NCBI GenBank assembly: GCA_021163525.1
Contig: JAGGTX010000096.1
Coordinates: 1 to 8,477 of the forward strand
DNA length: 8,477 nt
Reading direction: 5' to 3'
Source: Caldifarciminota bacterium
GTDB taxonomy: Bacteria > Hydrothermota > UBA3072 > B12-G15
The notes beneath the pieces were generated by a model. That model had not been told where the DNA came from. It worked only from the letters and a program-made list of their open reading frames with translations, and did not search any database. Below, piece by piece: positions 6,383-8,477 of this stretch. Each line of letters begins with the position of its first letter. Positions within the stretch are counted from its first letter, which is position 1. A program made the position numbers and the translations under genes.

Positions 6383-7762
6383 TTACCTCTCCCTCAACTT
6401 CAGATTCATTTTGAATGACCTTAAATACAGATATATTGATACGATAATTATGGCGAGAAGCCTTATAATGATTCCTGTATCCTTTAGAAGTAGATAAATC
6501 AGGAATGTGATGAGCATATCTATTGTGATTGCAGTGAGTTTGTGTGGAACCCTCATAATTTTCTGTGCATAGATGTAAGATAGAATGGCAAGGACAAAGT
6601 AGGACAGGAGTGTTGTGAAGGCAGCACCCATTCCACCCCATCTTGGGATGAAGTACAGGTTCAACAGGAAGTTGAGCAGGAATGACACACCTGCAATGGG
6701 TATCAGGAGTTTTGTTCTTGAATGTATAAAAAAAGGAGCGGAGAAAACCTCATGGAGCCCAAAGAAGATGTATCCTGCTGCAACAACAGAAACTACAGCC
6801 ATTGATGCGTGGTAAGCAGGGGAGACAAAGGTTTTAAAGATTTCAGGAAGAAGGAATACAAGCCCTGTCCACATGAAGAGCCCAATCCTCAAGAAAAGGA
6901 GTCCTGCCCTGCTGAATAGTTCCTTCTCCTCAGGATTTTTGAAGAAGAAAGGTTCCCAGGCAAACCTGAATCCAAGTATGAAGAGTTGTAGTATTGTTCC
7001 AAATTGATAACCAAGTGTGTATATCCCTGCTTCACCTGTGCCCTTGAAGATGTTTATCAGGTATCTGTCCGAGAGTTCCAGAAGGAGCATAATGAGGGTT
7101 AGTGGGAGAAGTGGAAGTCCATATCCAAACATTTTTTTCAATAGCTCCCTATCAAAAGTCCAGGCAAAATGTTTGAGCACAAATGGTAATGCAAGGATTA
7201 TGAGGAATACAAGGGAAATAAGGTCACCAAGTAATATCCCTTTCACACCAAGTTTATAAACAACAACAAACAAGATGTTGAGCCCCATATTCAGAAGGAA
7301 TCTCACTGTATTCACCAGAACATATGCAAGTGATTTTTCCTCGGCCCTGAGGATAAGGGTAAAGAAAGTTGCTATGTTTTCTGTTAGGACAATGAGAATG
7401 GACAGGATAATGAGTTCTGGAAGGGATTTTCTGAAAACCAGAAGTGAGATTGGTTTAGAAAATATCATAAAAAATAAAAGCACAGGAGAGATGATGAATA
7501 TCTTGAACCACAACAGGGTGCTGGCAGCATCCTTTTCCCTGCCTTCACTGGTGAACCACTTGAAGAATGCTGTATTCAGGCCAAGTGCAGAAAATAAAAG
7601 TGAGAACGAGACAAATAAATATGAAAGTGCAAGTGTCCCGTATTCTTGTGGAGGAAGAACCCTTGTGTATATAGGAATGAGAAAAAATCCAATGGCCTTT
7701 TTCAGGAATAAACCAATGCTGTATACTGCTGTATGTTTGAAAAGTCTTCTTACCTTACCCAT
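6383..7762 (-). CDS. Polysaccharide flippase (Wzx/RfbX type, MOP superfamily)
   Basis: A 459-residue integral membrane protein of the multidrug/oligosaccharidyl-lipid/polysaccharide (MOP) exporter superfamily. Such flippases move undecaprenyl-linked oligosaccharides across the inner membrane for surface-polysaccharide assembly. Seen: a typical N-terminus (VRRLFKHTAVYSIGLFLKKAIGF), PIYTRVLPPQEYGTLAL (31-47), about 14 hydrophobic segments across the full length, a central PLLPLTLIMLLLELSDRYLI with GIYTLGYQFG, and a basic tail (RSFKMNLKLRER). Length is normal for the family. The ATG at 7762 overlaps the acyltransferase stop as TGATG, so the two genes are co-transcribed and probably coupled. No intrinsic terminator is visible between its stop and the next promoter. 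The transported glycan cannot be deduced; a role in lipopolysaccharide or capsule export is inferred from the neighbour. Confidence 0.9.
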   Translation of the reverse strand: MGKVRRLFKHTAVYSIGLFLKKAIGFFLIPIYTRVLPPQEYGTLALSYLFVSFSLLFSALGLNTAFFKWFTSEGREKDAASTLLWFKIFIISPVLLFFMIFSKPISLLVFRKSLPELIILSILIVLTENIATFFTLILRAEEKSLAYVLVNTVRFLLNMGLNILFVVVYKLGVKGILLGDLISLVFLIILALPFVLKHFAWTFDRELLKKMFGYGLPLLPLTLIMLLLELSDRYLINIFKGTGEAGIYTLGYQFGTILQLFILGFRFAWEPFFFKNPEEKELFSRAGLLFLRIGLFMWTGLVFLLPEIFKTFVSPAYHASMAVVSVVAAGYIFFGLHEVFSAPFFIHSRTKLLIPIAGVSFLLNFLLNLYFIPRWGGMGAAFTTLLSYFVLAILSYIYAQKIMRVPHKLTAITIDMLITFLIYLLLKDTGIIIRLLAIIIVSIYLYLRSFKMNLKLRER

Positions 7763-8477
7763 CAGAGGTCTATATAGAGTGTATCCCTGAAGAGCCCTCT
7801 TGCACCCAGACTCTCCTTGAACCTTCCAAGCCCCATATTTGGTTCCATGTTCAGTGTGAATGTTCCAAGGTCAAGGTACTGGAATTCCTTTTCTCTGCAT
7901 TTTTTTAATGTGTCATAGAACAGAAAATTCACTGGTCTGTACTCCTGAAAGTTATCATCATGGGATATGTAAAAGGCAAGTGCAACCCTCTGATTTGTTT
8001 CAAATATCACGGTTCCCGCTATCATTCTATCTTTATGATAAACGGCATTCAGCCATATTCTATCCGGGAAGAGGAATTTTAATTTTAATAACTCGTCAAG
8101 TGTGTGGGTTGGTTTAACATTGTGCCTCATCCTGAGGTTCTTTTTGAGTATCTCATAAAATGATGCGAAGTCATCACTAAATTCAACTGTCAAACCTTCC
8201 TTCATTGCTTTCCTTGTTGCTGTTCTTGCCTCTTGCTTGAACAGGGAGAATGGGTCATCTGTAATGGGGATATATGCAGTGAGTTCCCTTTTCCTGTATT
8301 TAAATCCCTTTTTCATCATCACAAAATCAAGGTAGTTGTTTGGCCTCTGTAGGTAGATAAGGGGAGGGAGTGTCATTTCAATGTGCCTGAATCCATGGTT
8401 TTTTGCATAATCAATCAGGGATTCAATTAGTTTGAAGGAGTTTTTTATGGATAGATTATCCATATAGACAAATCCTC
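7762..8477 (-). CDS. FemAB/BioF2-like GNAT acyltransferase (5' end beyond right edge)
   Basis: The visible frame continues from the stop at 7762-7764 to the right edge. An ATG at 8463 would give 233 residues, but the frame is still open upstream (encoding GFVY before the Met) and this family is usually about 330-350 residues. The true start is therefore probably outside the window. Numbered from that Met: the end of the first GNAT-like lobe at about 1-70 (EMTLPPLIYLQRP, DFVMMKKGFKYRKREL), then the second lobe at about 72-225. The second lobe has EARTATRKAMKEG (78-90), MIAGTVIFE (147-155), AFYISHDDNFQEYRPVNFLFYD (163-184) and the C-terminal signature LGRFKESLGA (212-221). Relatives are found in peptidoglycan interpeptide-bridge enzymes and in polysaccharide loci, where they acylate a sugar or peptide. 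The overlapping flippase gene favours a surface-glycan role. The exact acyl donor is unknown. Confidence 0.85.
   Translation of the reverse strand, partial: GFVYMDNLSIKNSFKLIESLIDYAKNHGFRHIEMTLPPLIYLQRPNNYLDFVMMKKGFKYRKRELTAYIPITDDPFSLFKQEARTATRKAMKEGLTVEFSDDFASFYEILKKNLRMRHNVKPTHTLDELLKLKFLFPDRIWLNAVYHKDRMIAGTVIFETNQRVALAFYISHDDNFQEYRPVNFLFYDTLKKCREKEFQYLDLGTFTLNMEPNMGLGRFKESLGARGLFRDTLYIDL

Noticed and set aside
6342..6641. Minus-strand 99-residue frame overlapping the 3' end of the flippase gene
   Set aside because: It overlaps the flippase C-terminus in another frame, is rich in Cys and His without a motif pattern, and has no ribosome-binding site that I can see.
8461..8463. ATG 8463 as the true start of the acyltransferase
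   Set aside because: The frame remains open to the window edge, no Shine-Dalgarno precedes the ATG in the 14 visible bases at proper spacing, and the family is about 100 residues longer at the N-terminus.

Overview
The window is a densely packed bacterial chromosome segment in which every gene I can support lies on the minus strand, so transcription runs from the right edge to the left. Base composition is moderate to AT-rich. In the stretches I translated by hand, arginine is mostly AGA/AGG and isoleucine is often ATA, a bias often seen in thermophiles. A lipobox lipoprotein, a LysM periplasmic protein, a Wzx-type flippase and a phoH/HD-hydrolase/ybeY cluster fit a diderm, possibly thermophilic, uncultured bacterium. 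A candidate phylum such as WOR-3/Hydrothermae would be compatible, but that placement is a guess.

Right part (8477-6383): the end of a surface-polysaccharide gene set. It holds a FemAB/BioF2-like GNAT acyltransferase whose N-terminus lies beyond the right edge, then a 459-residue Wzx/MATE-type flippase whose start overlaps the preceding stop by one base (TGATG).

Middle (6382-5520): a small two-gene envelope operon with its own strong-looking promoter (AT-tract, TTGACT / TATCAT) and a near-perfect Shine-Dalgarno. It encodes a 79-residue Lpp-like coiled-coil lipoprotein ending in lysine and a 146-residue secreted coiled-coil/LysM protein. It closes with a clear intrinsic terminator that almost touches the phoH start codon.

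Left part (5519-1): a compact operon phoH, a 7TM-HD phosphohydrolase (PgpH/YqfF family), ybeY, and two tandem CNNM/CorC-type membrane proteins with CBS domains. Each start overlaps the previous stop by 1 to 26 bases, which suggests translational coupling. The last gene runs off the left edge. phoH, yqfF and ybeY together are a known conserved group linked to RNA/ribosome maturation and cyclic-dinucleotide turnover; the CNNM pair adds a probable divalent-cation transport function.

I found no mobile element, CRISPR array, tRNA or rRNA. The points most worth a second look are an Asp in place of the third zinc-ligand His in YbeY, the Lpp-like/LysM pair, the terminator and unusual leader in front of phoH, and the tandem CNNM paralogues.
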